From Neckera pumila (lineage: Eukaryota; Streptophyta; Bryopsida; Hypnales; Neckeraceae): DNA of 64,000 bases. The notes beneath the pieces were generated by a model that saw only the letters and a list, made by a program, of their open reading frames with translations, had not been told where the DNA came from and did no database searches. The stretch lies in contig OZ018410.1 of NCBI GenBank assembly GCA_963969595.1, forward strand, positions 31,376,913 through 31,440,912. The letters are read 5' to 3'. The position numbers and the translations under genes are program-made. This document shows, piece by piece, positions 1-12,586 of this stretch (position 1 is its first letter; each line of letters begins with the position of its first letter).

Positions 1-97
1 AAAAATTATTTTTTTCCAAAAATTTGATAGTTGTATTAGAAATGGCAGTTTTGGAGCGTTTTTTGTGATTACATAGTCATGAAACTTTAGGGGTTAA
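1..97 (+). mobile_element. P2 family TTAA element, right end only (cut by window edge)
   Basis: The 97 bases match the right end of full P2 copies at 40118-41047 and 52277-53226 almost base for base, including the closing GAAACTTTAGGGGTTAA. The rest of the element lies outside the window. It is non-coding. Confidence 0.85.
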
Positions 98-752
98 GGG
101 CTAGTTACTTGAAGAAGTAAATTGGAAGTTTTTCATTAGGATACAAAACCATTTTTCCAGAGTCAAGGGGGCCATTAAAGGATCTATAAAATAATATAAT
201 GTTTGTCTCGTACACATGTTCAAAGTCCGCTTTTGGTATATAAGCGCTTGGATTGGAGAAATTGATTTTCTTGAGGTGATATCAAGAAGTGCCTTGAAGT
301 TGGAGGAAGAGCAAATTTGTATTAATTTACTTGAACACTTTTCATGTTTTCTAGAATTGCAAACATCAAAGTATCTACTTATGATGTTTTCCATTAGCCT
401 ATTTTCTTACATGATATTCAAAAACTTTTTCTAATGCTTGGACTTTTTGAAATATATTTATTGTATTTTTATATTCTATAAAATAATTCATTAGATATTT
501 TAAACACAAAAAATATTTTCCAAATACTTTAGTATCCCAATACTATTACAAATTGTAGCAAAAGCAACAAATATTTCTTGCAATCATCCTAGACTGAAGC
601 AAAGTAAACCATTGTAGATCTTCATCTAAACATTATAATTGGCATTGTAAAGGCATCACACCACAGTCTCCTATGCCAGTTTGGTAGGTGGTTGAGGTAG
701 CTAGTGCAACATCCTCCACTCTAGGGACAAACTCTCCAAATTTTTTCGATGG
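98..752. other. AT-rich spacer, no gene seen
   Basis: There is no supported coding sequence; the short open frames are chance. I see no repeat end inside it. Confidence 0.6.
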
Positions 753-1126
753 CATTACAGAAATTTCCAACCCTCCGGAGGGCTGCTCCAAAGTGACAAA
801 CTAAGCTATTTCAAAGTCTGGTCTGTCACTCTAGAAAAGTGCCGCAATGAGTAGTCAGAGTGTATGACTGCTCACCAAAATAGTCAAATTTTGCAGTTTT
901 TAATTTTAATTTTTTTTAAATTTATAAAAAAAATTTAAGATTTAAAAAATAAAAAATAATTTTTTTTTTTGAAACTCTTAAAACTTGGTTCCTGCGCCAT
1001 TGCCACTGCAATTTTAGGTGGACGGGAATAGGGGAAAAATGATTCTTTTAGCCCCCAAAAAACAAATTTCAAGGTACTTGGAAGGCTGTGGAGCAGCCCT
1101 TCGGAGGCCTGAAATTTTCTCTAATG
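753..1126. mobile_element. CATTAG-type MITE, copy 1
   Basis: A 374-bp non-coding element has terminal inverted repeats of about 37 bp with a few mismatches. The left end runs CATTACAGAAATTTCC and then CCTCCGGAGGGCTGCTCC. The right end is the complement and closes with CTAATG. The middle is A/T homopolymer-rich. Similar ends occur at 32818-33087, 42330-42616 and 43096-43383. I could not define a clear target duplication, so the superfamily is open. Confidence 0.65.
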
Positions 1127-2521
1127 CTTGAGGACTTCATTATGCATGGCCCCTTGATTTTCCCATGCCTTGAAACCAAAAATACTTTGGCAAAGGCCAA
1201 TGATGAAAAAATGAAGTATAAGAAGTTTAACTATTGTAAAAGATCTAAAAGTAAAGTCAACAAGGCTTCCTAAGAATCCATGCTTGGCGTGTTTGCATGG
1301 GGCGACAAGATGGGGACTAACTTGCCCAATATTAGATTGCCAAAGTTGCACCAACTTGACCATTTCTAGTGGAGATTTGGGCATCCTACGGTGGAGAAGA
1401 GACTACAATCAAATAAGAATTTGGTTGTCTAGGGCATTGATGATTGAAACTTGTTGCCTCTAGCTTAGCTAGGTGAACAAATCCAAATAATTGACTTTGA
1501 TAGGTCACTAGATGGCATGGGAACATTAGCTATTGGAACTTGTAGGATTTGCATAAATTTTGAGGAGTGATCAGGTGATTCACACATAACTAAAGCTCTT
1601 TGTAGTAGGCAACTTGAGATTGAGACTTATCTGTATGATCCATTATTCATGCTAATTTGGACATTTTCAATTTCTATATGAAGTAATTCCTATGGTGTCA
1701 CTTAAAAATCTCCGGGAGACCATTATTGTTTACATTGAGATTATAAACTCACATCAAGGATATGACATCATCAATTACCTTAAAAGATTCAACAATAGCC
1801 AAATTAGGTTAGTTTTATAAATGGTAGTACCATACGTTTTATATTTTTTACTAGATATCTCAATAATGGATATGCATGTTATGCATGTAGAGGATTATAG
1901 TGAGTACTTGGTGATGAAAGAACTCCAATGACACATCAACAATTCATTGCAGGTTTGTACAAGTGATGGAATAACAATACATAAAGTAATTCAAAAAGAC
2001 ATTTAACATTAATGGCTCAAATCTAGACTAATGATTTACAAATTTATTATCCACGGTTGATTGAGATTCATTGGCAATGAATCTTAAGAAATGACCATCA
2101 CAAACATTGGTGTTGTTGCATTTGTGTTATATGTGCTAGTATTGAAGTTGCTTAGAGGCATGCTATTCATTGAAAGTCTCTTCATTATAACATCCATTGA
2201 TTGACATGTTTTATTTTTTGTTTGTTTCACTATACCAATAATGAGCAGTGTTCACATATTGGCTAAAAATCGCTCAGTCGCTACCAAAGATTTTGGTCTA
2301 TGAAATTTACATTGTAGGATTTCCTTGGAAAATGGAGATTTGAGGTTTTGAACACTTTTCTCCATCAGATGAAAAGTTAGTACCTAGAAGTTTTCCTTGT
2401 CCATTTAGCAGGTAGCATTCATCCGTCATACAAGCCCCCACTTTTTCGCAACAGTGCAATTTGGGTTGTCAATGAGTGGCAATTACGGCTGCATTTGCAT
2501 CATAGGTTTAGCAAGGGTTTT
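1127..2521. other. AT-rich spacer, no gene seen
   Basis: About 1.4 kb with no convincing reading frame, RNA gene or repeat end. Confidence 0.5.
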
Positions 2522-2899
2522 GCACACTATAAGAAACCCGTGTCTTTTGCAGAGAGGCAATTTTGACATGATTGCGTTTCGGGTGGTGTCCGATTGTGTC
2601 AGCGTAGATGTCACTTTTTTTGCATTTTGGCAGACATGCAAAAAACATCAAAAATTTGAGCTAGCATGGACGTGTCAAGGGTCAAACATCAAAAAAGACA
2701 TGGATCCACGGCTGCTAAAATTCATGGCTGCAGATTAGCGCCATGTTAGCGCCATGCAAAAACAAAGGCCACGTCTGCATTTTTTTCATTTGGGCTGTTG
2801 GTGACATGGCAGATGATGTGGAGCATGAAGTTTCCCCAAGAAAATGTGACGTGGCATCTACCAAGGATGACGTAGCAGGCCTAGTCAGCATAGTTTTAT

Positions 2900-3045
2900 G
2901 TCGTCCAGATGCTTTTTGAGACATTTTTGGGACGTCAAATTAGACGTCCAAATGTTTTTCGAGACGTCAGTTTAGATATCCAGACGTTTTCTGCGATGTC
3001 AACTTAAACGTCCAAATGTTTTGCGACGTCATCTTAGACATGCGT
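2900..3045. repeat. 31-bp GACGTC subterminal tandem repeat of the CACTA element
   Basis: About 3.5 imperfect units start at 2931, 2963, 2995 and 3025. Each starts GACGTC or GATGTC, has an internal AGACGTCCA or similar, and closes with GTTTT. They lie about 0.4 kb inside the left end, where CACTA elements often carry short repeats bound by their transposase; that role is inferred. Confidence 0.7.
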
Positions 3046-5136
3046 ATTCCAAACAGGAATACCTCTTGAAATGTCCAGTATGATTTAAATGAACAAAATC
3101 ATGTCACCCCTAATGTTTATATGATGCAATGCACTGTTTAATATGATGTTAATATAGACAATGACACATGTCATACACAACACACATATGCATTTTATAA
3201 TATCCAATATAGCATGTTGTACACAACATCCCATACATAATACAACATACATTATACATCATATGTCATATACAATACACTGTATATAATACACTATACA
3301 TAATACACCATATTTGGCAAATACATCACATGGCTTTGAAAACCATTTATTATGATGTAAATAAAGAAAACAAGACAAGCCCTTTATACAAGTGGGGTGC
3401 CAAGGGGTAAGACAAATCATATAGGATATATAAAATGCATAAATTATATTACAAATAGAAGTTGCATGGAGATGTTGTGGAGGGCATGCAAGGTGCACTC
3501 ATCTAATATACAAACATCAGCTATGACAGCCAAGCATCCTCTCCAACAAATATCTATTTCAATGAATAGACATAGAAGGGAACAATTGCATGCAAGACAA
3601 AACGCCCATTGTTTTTTGGGACATCTATGAAGTTGTTGAAATGTCTAGGCAGACATCAGAAAAAAATTGTACAGTTTTAGGCTCTAGAAAGCCCCTATGT
3701 TGACGTGGAATGCCATGTCAGCAAAGACTACTGCCACGTCACTATATTTCCATGTCACATGCCATGTCAGATACATTTTTATTTTATTTTTTTAAAGATA
3801 GGTTGTTTGGCTGCTCTTCTCCATTTTTTTAGAACTCGGGCAGGTGTTTTATCGTTGACTAAAGTAATTCTTGTTGACTTACTCGCAGTCAAATTGTAGA
3901 CTCTGCTGATGTGGCAAGCCATATTTTTCTTGATGCTTAGAAATTGTATTGTCATTTGTGTCTGAAAAAACAGAACCGTCTATCAAAGCACCACACTGTT
4001 TTCGCCTTAATCTGCCCATGCTCTCTGCAACATCGACGGGAATCCAACACTTCAGGCCAATTGCCCGTAGACAATCTCGTGTCTTGTCAGACATTGACGT
4101 CCGGACCCGGACACCAGTGTGAGCTTCCAACTCGTCACTTGGAACTCATAGTTTTTTTTTTTTGTTATTGTGCAATTTAAGTCGTAAAAAGATACAAAAA
4201 GACCAAAAAAGAGTGAAAGACCAAACTAGAGTTGTTACATGCCCATGTAACATTTGGTCAATAATAGGATTTTTTCCCTAATAGATTCCTAACTCCCGCT
4301 TGTAAATAGGTTAGAAACCAGAAAGTAGCGGGAATACAAAGGTTTGAGGGTTCTTATCCAAAATAGCCTAAAATGCTGTGCATGTGACTCTATCTGGCTA
4401 AAAGTGGTCCGAAGGAAGTCTAGATGAGTTTTAGGATAGATTCCCCGAGAGAGGTTTCAGTTTTCCCATTCCACCATTGAAATAGTAGAAACCCCAAATG
4501 TTAGCCTACAAAAGTTACTTTCTCAAGATGGGCTAGCAAAGGAAGCTGCGGCCGCCGGATTGTGCTCTTGGTTTGGAAGCATGCCAGGAGGTCAAAAGCG
4601 GAATCCACCCGCCAAGATTTCCTCGCATGTGGAAGATTCCTTGACTGCCGATTACTTTAAAAGAGATGGAATTTCCATCCAGACCAACGTGTGCGGGGTG
4701 AAGAATTATGAACTTGCACATCTCTTAGGAAACTCCATGAGAGGTTCTCCAAGAAGTTTTGGAATTTTCCGACTTAGGAAAAAAAACCTTCCGGACGGTC
4801 AACCGCTTAAACTAACAACGGGAAAGTCATGGACATTCCCCAGGTTGCGGTAAAATCTCACAAAAAATTAGAATAGTCTCTTTTATGTTAATAACGCGCT
4901 CCAACAAGTTTCATGGCGTTTTGATAGCAGGAAGTGGCCCAATCAGCAACATTTTTCCTTAATTAATCATGTGGCGAGATTTGCATGAAGTTGATCGGCG
5001 TCCCAGGAGCTTACGAAGTCGAAATCAAGTCAATAAGGGTCTTTTCTTACTCCCTCAAACATTCTTGACAACCCTAGCTAGTTATTTTAGTCAGAAAAGG
5101 CCAACTCTAAAATCTAGATTTCTAACCTTTTACTGG

Positions 5137-5221
5137 CTTTAGTTAGCGCTGGCTTTAGTTAGCGCTAGTTAACTAAAATTTAGTTAGCATTGGCTTTTAC
5201 TGGCTTTAGTTAGCGCTAATC
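5137..5221. repeat. Short imperfect repeat (CTGGCTTTAGTTAGCGCT)
   Basis: The motif CTGGCTTTAGTTAGCGCT recurs three to four times, partly overlapping, in 85 bp inside the CACTA element. It is non-coding. Confidence 0.6.
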
Positions 5222-6419
5222 TAGGAGAGGTTTTAGACATCAGAATAGGGGTAGAGGTACTTCTGGACTAAAAATGGCCTTCTGAAGCCATTGGCACAAT
5301 CCGTTTGAAGTTCCGAGGTAAAAGCCAAAAGATACAATGTTGGACCAACGTAAAACCCAAGTGTCGTGAAAATCTTAGAGATAAGGATAAAAATCTAAGT
5401 TGATAAGGTTATCAAGGTAACTTGAGGGAGGTGAGCCCCTTGAAAAACCTATGAAAAGGGGCCATTTCCCTCTCAAACCACCTCCATTTTTGTCTTGGGG
5501 TCCGTGTATCCAACTTATGTTGGATTTTTTGGCATTTTAGCCAAGGGCACTTCCACGGTGTTATTTGAGCACTTTGTGCTCCGTTGTTGCTTTATTTTCA
5601 GCTTTTGAAGGTCTTGGGGGTCTTTCTTGCTTTCCGTTTATAAGCTCTTGTGGTGCCTTGAGTGTTCTTTAGCTTTATTTTGAGTTGTTTTGGCCACTAA
5701 CTTGTGAAGTGGAGTTGTTTGGTGAAGTACTAGTTTGAGGTTGGGAGTTTTGAATATTGTACTAATCCTAAAGCTACCCCTCTCTGTGCCTTGGCTTTGC
5801 CGCCTTGGGGGGCCTTTAATGTTTTCAATTGTCAATTACTAACCCACGTGTTCCGTACTAACCTCTAAGTCTTGTTTCCCCTGAGTCGGAGACTTTTTGA
5901 GCTTTCTTTGAGAGTCCTTTTTTGTGTGTGCCTTCTCCCCTAGAACGGCGGAGCTTTGACCCCCTGTCGCCCCCGAGTGGCTATTTCTTAAAGTTTTAAA
6001 CTTCCCTCCTGTAACTTGCCCCTTGGAGTGTGGTCCTCCATCCGATTTGGCGGAGCTTTGGACCCCCCAGGATTGTCCCCGTTGGCTTCCCCTTGTGCCC
6101 CCTCGGCCAATTTTTTGGCACTCACCAAAAATTGCAAAAAAACCAAAAAAAAGAAGGATCAGAAATTTAGCCTCCGAGCTAGCCAGTAGTTTGAGCCAGC
6201 CAGTTCAACAACCAGCCGCCCAAACAGCAACACGTACCCTCCACCGGTACCCACCGCCTGGTACCTGTCCAGCCGCCCGAGCAGCAGCCAGCACGAGCAG
6301 CCAGCTCGGCTCCGCCCAAGCCGCGCCTTCCAGTCTCGTTCTTTTTTCCATTTTTTTTAGTTCTCCTTTTTAGAAAGAAAAGAAGGGAAAAAGAGGAAAG
6401 GCTCATTAGGAGAAAAAGG

Positions 6420-6950
6420 GGAAAACTAAGTTAGAATTAGCAAAGTAGGAAAATATAATAGTAGGAGTAAGAATTTAGAATAATAGAAATAGAAAATTAG
6501 CAAAGTATAAGTAGGAAATTAGAATAGTAGAAAGAGAAATTTAACAAAGTAGAATTAGAGGTAGGACATTGTAGGGTTGGGAGAGGAATTTGTATTGAAG
6601 CACTCAAGTAACTTGCAAACTCACACAATCACTCCATGTACAACTCAACCAAGCTCTCCACACACTACAAACTAAAAATTTGGACTTTACAACTAAAGAG
6701 GAAGATGAAATAGGAAAGAAGATCACTAGTAGATAGATTAGGGGAAATCTCAACTAACAATTTGGACCATTGAGGGAATAAGTGTAAGAGTAAAAAAGCG
6801 CGTGCCCTCGAAGTGTAAGAACAAAGTCAAAGTGTAAGAAAGAACCAAGAGCAAAGTCAAGGTGTAAGAACTTTGGGAGGCCATGGTATAAGAACAAAGT
6901 CAATGCGTAAGAGCTTTGGAAGGCAAAGTCGTTTGGTGTAAGAATAGTGT
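6420..6950. repeat. Purine-rich region with degenerate repeats
   Basis: Two imperfect motifs recur: AATAGTAGAAATAGAAAATTAG-like at 6420-6560 and GTGTAAGAACAAAGTCAA-like at 6780-6950. The tract lies inside the CACTA element. No protein is recognisable. Confidence 0.5.
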
Positions 6951-8581
6951 GGAAAGAAGGAGAAGGGGGAAGGGAAAGAAGAAAGAAATCTTGCTACATC
7001 TACCAATCCTTCCTAAAATCATCCCCGATCCGGAATCACTCAAGGAGCCAAGAATCCAAGAAGAGGGGACATGGCCGAGGAGGAGAATCTCGACCACCTA
7101 ATCTAGGATCTCCAATACGAGGTGGGCCACTAAAAATCGCACTCTTCCTTGTTGAACCTTGTCTTAATTAGCGTAATTAGAAGGAAGCCGAGAGCTAGAG
7201 TAGCATAGACCACAGGTTAGGTCAGATTTAGATTAGGAAGTAGAAACTAGAGGTCTAGGATTTTCCAGAAAGATAAAGTACGTCCAATTCCGAATTAAAA
7301 CGAGGAAGTTACATGCGGATGAAGTTTGGTCCACAAACCGGCTTAAATCCACCCAAAAATCATCCAAGAAATTAAAAACTCACATCCAAGAGGGAAATTT
7401 AACCTAAAAAGTAGAAAGTAAAAGTAGAAATTAATTTAGGAAATTAGGTTTGCAGTAAATAGTGGATGAAGTTCCAAATCTAAGTTACCAACCAACTTTC
7501 ATCCATCAATAAATTAGGTCAATAAAAGTTAATTCCAAAGTAAAATAGTAAATTAGGAAGGATATAAGTAACTTATAAAAGCAAGAGTAAAAAGCAAGGA
7601 AAAACCAGCAAAAATCCAAGGAACATTTATCAATGGAGTAAATTAGATTTAACCGAGTAGATTAGGTTAACTATTTCCGGTCAAACTTAGAGTCATATTT
7701 AGTAAGGGTAACTCAAATCAGACCTTGGGAAAAAATATCAAGTGAAATTAGAAGCAGCAACCTCTAGAAAATCATGGATGAAGTTTGATGAACCAAGTAG
7801 CGGTCAAACTTCATCCATACATAACTTTTGCTAAGAACGTCCGATTCTAGTGAACTTTAGGTTTCTAGAAATGGCGTGAAATCTTCTATCATCTAAAAAT
7901 GTTAAAATCAAACAATAGATTAGGAAGAACCAGGATCCTTGCGGCTCAAACAAATTAGGACACCTTAATTGTAAGCAATCGTAGGCTAGAATGTTTGAGG
8001 CCTTTTTTCCAAGGGGATTAGATGTTTAGTGGTTAGAAAAGTTTCATTGCTTGGAAGGCACAATGGATCGACGCTTAGACACCCATTTAGGATAGGATTT
8101 TGTGAATAGAATTAGAACCTGGTTGTGTACGATTATTTACCAAGGGTGGGTAAATAAGCACCCACAATCAATAAAGACACGGGTTTCTTATAGTGGCAGG
8201 AGCCATCTACCTCGTCTCTCCCACTTTTGCCCAACTTTTTCTATCTTGCTGTAGGTTTTTAGCAACATCGTGATCTTTGCAAGTCTGCAATTTCTCTTTT
8301 GTATACTTGTGTATTTATTGGCATTTAGATTTTTGAATTTGTGAGCGGCAGTGGTGGATTGGTGGCACTACTATAAAGAACTGGAGGCGATGAACATCAC
8401 CGTATTGAATAAAATCATCATTGCTATCCGTTGTTTAAAAAAAACTATTCCCTCGCTGTGGCTTTTCTCAAAATTTGTGACCATTTCTCCAATTCCATAG
8501 AACTTAGTTTTTTGCTGCTATGAAATTTGTGAGATCTGTTTGTCTCTTTCACTCACGGCAATGTGAAATTGGGGTCTGAGA

Positions 8582-11520
8582 TTGAATGTGGCTTTGCGGG
8601 CGTTTTCAATATGTGGTCGTTTTGGAATCGCATTGGTGGCTGTTGGACAGGCAATCTGTAGTTTTAAAGCCTCCTTGCTTGCTCCTGGTCACTCCATCGT
8701 TGCATTTGCGCTCTCTATTCTTCTGTGCTTGTTCTGCTGTTTTGTCTCTTTTGCATTGTCTGCATTGTCTGCTGTGGTGTTTTGGATTGGGGTGCAAGTT
8801 TGTGGGAGTGGTTGTGCGATGGCGCCTCGACTTAAACTTCCGGACAACTTTTGTATGCAAACCTTTTGGTCAAGCCAGAATAGCCATGGCGTGGGCAAAT
8901 TTGGTGTCGCGGGAGGTGCTATGATCTCTTTGAGCGGTGCTGTAGACGCGGAGGAGATCAATTATGTGTCCGAGATAAGACTATGTGACTTCCTTTTGCG
9001 AGAATTGCACCTTGATTGCCCGCCGAAAAGTACTGTGGTTTCACCTGAGCCTACATCACGGAAGAGGAAAAAGAAGAGGGCTGCCAGATTTGATACTGAG
9101 TCTATGCTGCAGAAGCGTCAAAATACAGTGCCAAGCACCATCACCTAGAGGTGGCAGGAGGTGTGGGCGTGCAGATACACTTGGTTTGAAGGTGAGTTCG
9201 ATGCAAATGGTGACCTCACTGGCATTGTGTGCAAAGGTTGTACCACGATTACTGAGCGGTAGAAGGTCATGGTACCCAAATGTGACAATCCTGAGAAACA
9301 CAAAGGTAAGAGGACGCATAAGGAAGATGGTGTCTCCTTCCCTCACTTGAAGAAAGGGGACACTTTCATCAAGGCTGATTGCAAGCACTTACAACTCTGC
9401 AAGCTTTGGACTAGTCGAAAGCAAGCTGGATCTGTAGTAGAGCAAGTCATTGCCGATTTGCAGGGTGAACTCAAACAAAAGGGTGTACAATTCTCAATGC
9501 TTTTCCAAGTTCTTTGTCATGGTCATCCTATGTGTGATTATGAGAGAGAACAACATCTGCTAAGGCACCTGAAGGTTAAAAAGTTACCGAGAAAACACTG
9601 GTTTGAGTCCATGGGGTGGGAAATGAGTGAGCATCTTCACAATTGTGTTTTATCGACCCTGAAGGCCGTAGTCTAGTCTGCAAGAGTAGCCTCCATTACC
9701 ACACATGAACTCACCGCCATTGACAACATGTCGTGGTTGGGTGTGCATGTGTATGCCATGGACTCTTGGGAAAGAGTCCTACACCTCTTGCATCTCTCTT
9801 ACGTTTTCGATCGTGGCATTGCAAAGCACTTAACCAATGCCATAATGTACTCTTTGATGAGGAGGGGGGCTTGACACGGGAGAAAATCTCGTCTAAACTG
9901 GTCTGCTTCGGGGCAAGCGGCTTTAGTAAATTTCAAGGACCAAAGACGGGTGTCACAACCCAAATTCGTGAGAAATGGGCGCCGTTTGTAATTGGGCTTC
10001 ATGTGCTAGTCACAGGATCAATCTGGTGGTCAACACTTTGTCTAACTATCTATTGATCTCTCGGTTGGAGGGTCTTTTTAGTCAGTTTACTTGTACTTCT
10101 GTTGTAGTCACAAGCGGCATTCCGAGCTCCAGAAGCTTACTGATCTCATGGAAACTAAAGGAAATAAACTGTTACAGAATGTGAAAATGAGCTAGATTTC
10201 CATGAGGAGTCCAGCGCAAAGAATCATGAGTGAGTACAAAACATTGCTTATGAAGATGGGTGTCAATATAGAAGATGTTGTTGGTCAGAAATCTAGTGCC
10301 GCTGCTACTACTAACTTTGATTTGCTTACCAATGTGGAAGTCATGCTTTCACTAGCTTGCTTCATCCCTATAGTAAATGTTGTCCACTGCTTGGTAAAAC
10401 TAAGCCAGGCCCGGGACATCTTCATTTGTGATTTTGTGCAATCTGTGAAAGTGTGCCAAGATGAACTGGCCAGAATGTTCATCGAGGCTTCTACTGCCTT
10501 TAGCACGGCAGACTTTAGCCGCTACAATGACTTGATCAAGCTAAAGTATACCGACTTACCTTTAGAGTGGAGGCAATTTTCAGGTGATAGCAGCGTCTGC
10601 AATCTTGCCTTAAACCTTGGAGTGACGGAGGTGTGGCTACGATTTTTTGACAAGCAAACGGGTAACAAAATTTTTGTCACCCAAGAGGAATTCAACCATT
10701 GTCAAGACAACATAGAGCGGCAATTTGCAGATACTTCTAACCTGCTTTCCATTTTCTTCAAATGTTTTGCTGTTCATTCTTTGAATGCCTTCAGTTTTTG
10801 TTTATTTCAAATTTGTAATTTTTTTTGGTAGAGCCTTTTTCTATTTCAGTTTGAATCTTGTAAAAGTTCTTCATGACTTCTTGCTCATGTGGTGTGTGCT
10901 GGATTGCTGGCCTTGTTTTGGATGCAAAAATTTCTTAGTCATTGTGTGATGAGCTGGACAGGCGCTTCCCACAGTAGGAGCTTTTTGATGCGTTTGGTAT
11001 CATCTTACCCTCAATATTGGAAACAGGAGGGGGCCAATGAGAGCTTCGCGCAGCACTTGTCGGTGCTGAAGAAAATTTATTGCTGCGCAAAACCTTCAAT
11101 CCTAGTATGTGTTTGGGTGGCGCAGAGAAGCCTTACACTGCTCCGGAGATGCTGTCAACATCGCACTTAAACAATCAGCTGGGTCTTTTTAAAGTGACAA
11201 TGAAAGCCAACGCAGAGTCCGCTTGTTCACCGCCCTTCCATGTGAACCTTGTGATCAAACTTTGGCACAATCTGTCTTGGTCGTGGCACTTGCAGAAGCT
11301 GATTTCCGAGTATTTTAAGGTGGCCAAGCTAGGGTGCTACTTGGTCTTGGGATCGATAGAAGATGAAAGGTGTTTTTCAACTTGGAAATTTGTGAAGTAT
11401 TGCCAACAGAATTAATTGGGCAAGCACTTACCTCTTGTTGTCCGCATGTTTGGGCAAAATTACTTCACATTGGAAAATTTCCCTTACAAGGATGCAATTG
11501 ATTCTTGGAAGATTGTTGTA
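8582..11520 (+). pseudogene. Degenerate hAT-family transposase
   Basis: One broken reading frame can be followed across the interval. The 8582-9676 part is a single frame with in-frame TAG stops at 9146 and 9260. It holds a basic segment (RKRKKKR) and a zinc-finger-like segment with CKGC, followed by C and H in KCDNPEKH. Further on, pieces lie in different frames: a CASHRINLVV-type segment near 10010, typical of hAT cores; MRSPAQRIMSEYKTLLMKMG from 10202; and a long stretch to about 10740. The C-terminal hAT dimerisation region appears at about 11280-11510 as EYFKVAKLGC then EDERCFST, with a stop at 11413 followed by LGKHLPLVV. At least four frameshifts or stops make it non-functional. No terminal repeats were found. 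The 5' limit is uncertain, because 8582-8821 may be non-coding leader. Confidence 0.75.
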
Positions 11521-12586
11521 AAAGTTGGCTGGCACGGTGATGTTTAATCTCGGGCCAGTTTCTTTAGTATCCTCCCTTTCTACAAGTCTTTCCTTAGTTT
11601 TCATAAGATTATGCATGCTTTGGGCTCATGACTACAAAGTTTCTTCAACTTTTAATGTTTGAGGTGGGATGTTCTCCCTAATGCACAATTGGAGATGCTG
11701 GAGTGCGAGCTGGACTACTGGGAGCCTTCTGCAACTTAGCCTTCTAGATGTTTCTCTAACTTCTTTAAATTTTAACGTGTTTTGTTTGTTTAGTGGTGTG
11801 TGCAGAACACTAACATTGCAATAGGGCAGTCTTAGAAGGGTTCAATTCCCTTGTTAGTGAAAATATTAGTGGTTAGATTTCAAAATTCAATTGTTTTTTG
11901 AAGAACACCATGTAACAAATGTATTGAAATACGTATGCCTCTGAGCATTTTCAAAGTGCACATTCCTTTGGAAAATTGCCATTACTCAACAACTTCTTTT
12001 GTAATTTAGCAATTCAAGCTAACAGCAGTCTGGAAAGTAGCCTATTGTTGAGCAAACAACTTTCACACATGTAGCAACTTTCACTTTACCAAAGGAAAAA
12101 AAATTAATACAAAGTGCCTGAAAAAAAATTCTAATTTATCTTTGTGTTTCCACAAACGCCAATAGGGGTCGCGGAAATAGCCCCTCCAATGATACGGGTA
12201 TAGCCTCCGTGCTAAATACCCTAAATGTATTTTGGGATTGATGGTAATGAGATTATGGTTTTGTATATCTTTTCAAAATTTAGTGTATTGCAATATTATC
12301 TTTAATATAGTGGATTATTTTGAAAACTTCTCTTATTTTCTATCTAATTCATTATATGTGATCAATTGCTTTGAAAAAGTAGTTTAGAATCTATAATTTG
12401 ATATAATTTGCGATAATTATTGCAAAGTTGAATGTGTAACCAATGAAAGCTAATGATTCCAGCACATGAAAATCCACTTGAGTTCCATCGGTTGGAGAAG
12501 CAAATGAAAGTCATTCATTAGATCTAAACTAATCATAGACTCCTCTATTGAGGCCCTTCTCTGCACTTATAGCATTCCAAATACAA
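11521..12586. other. Spacer downstream of hAT pseudogene
   Basis: About 1.07 kb of AT-rich sequence with no supported gene. It may include the lost 3' end of the hAT element, but I see no inverted repeat. Confidence 0.45.

Larger units (their letters stand above)
2525..8197. mobile_element. CACTA (En/Spm-like) DNA transposon, non-autonomous, 5.67 kb
   Basis: The left end begins CACTATAAGAAACCCGTGTC. The right end is its exact reverse complement, and the perfect inverted repeat extends to 23 bp. The element is flanked on both sides by the 3-bp repeat GCA (2522-2524 and 8198-8200), the duplication size expected of CACTA transposons. No transposase frame is present; open frames inside are short and unrecognised. 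The interior holds 31-bp GACGTC tandem repeats near the left end (2900-3045), a TA-rich tract (about 3100-3310), and imperfect short repeats at 5137-5221 and 6420-6950. It could contain older insertions, but I found no LTR pair. Boundaries are very secure; interior content is largely unexplained. Confidence 0.9.

Noticed and set aside
4233..4252. Palindrome TTACATGCCCATGTAA as a possible LTR junction
   Set aside because: No matching LTR copies could be found at either side within the CACTA element.
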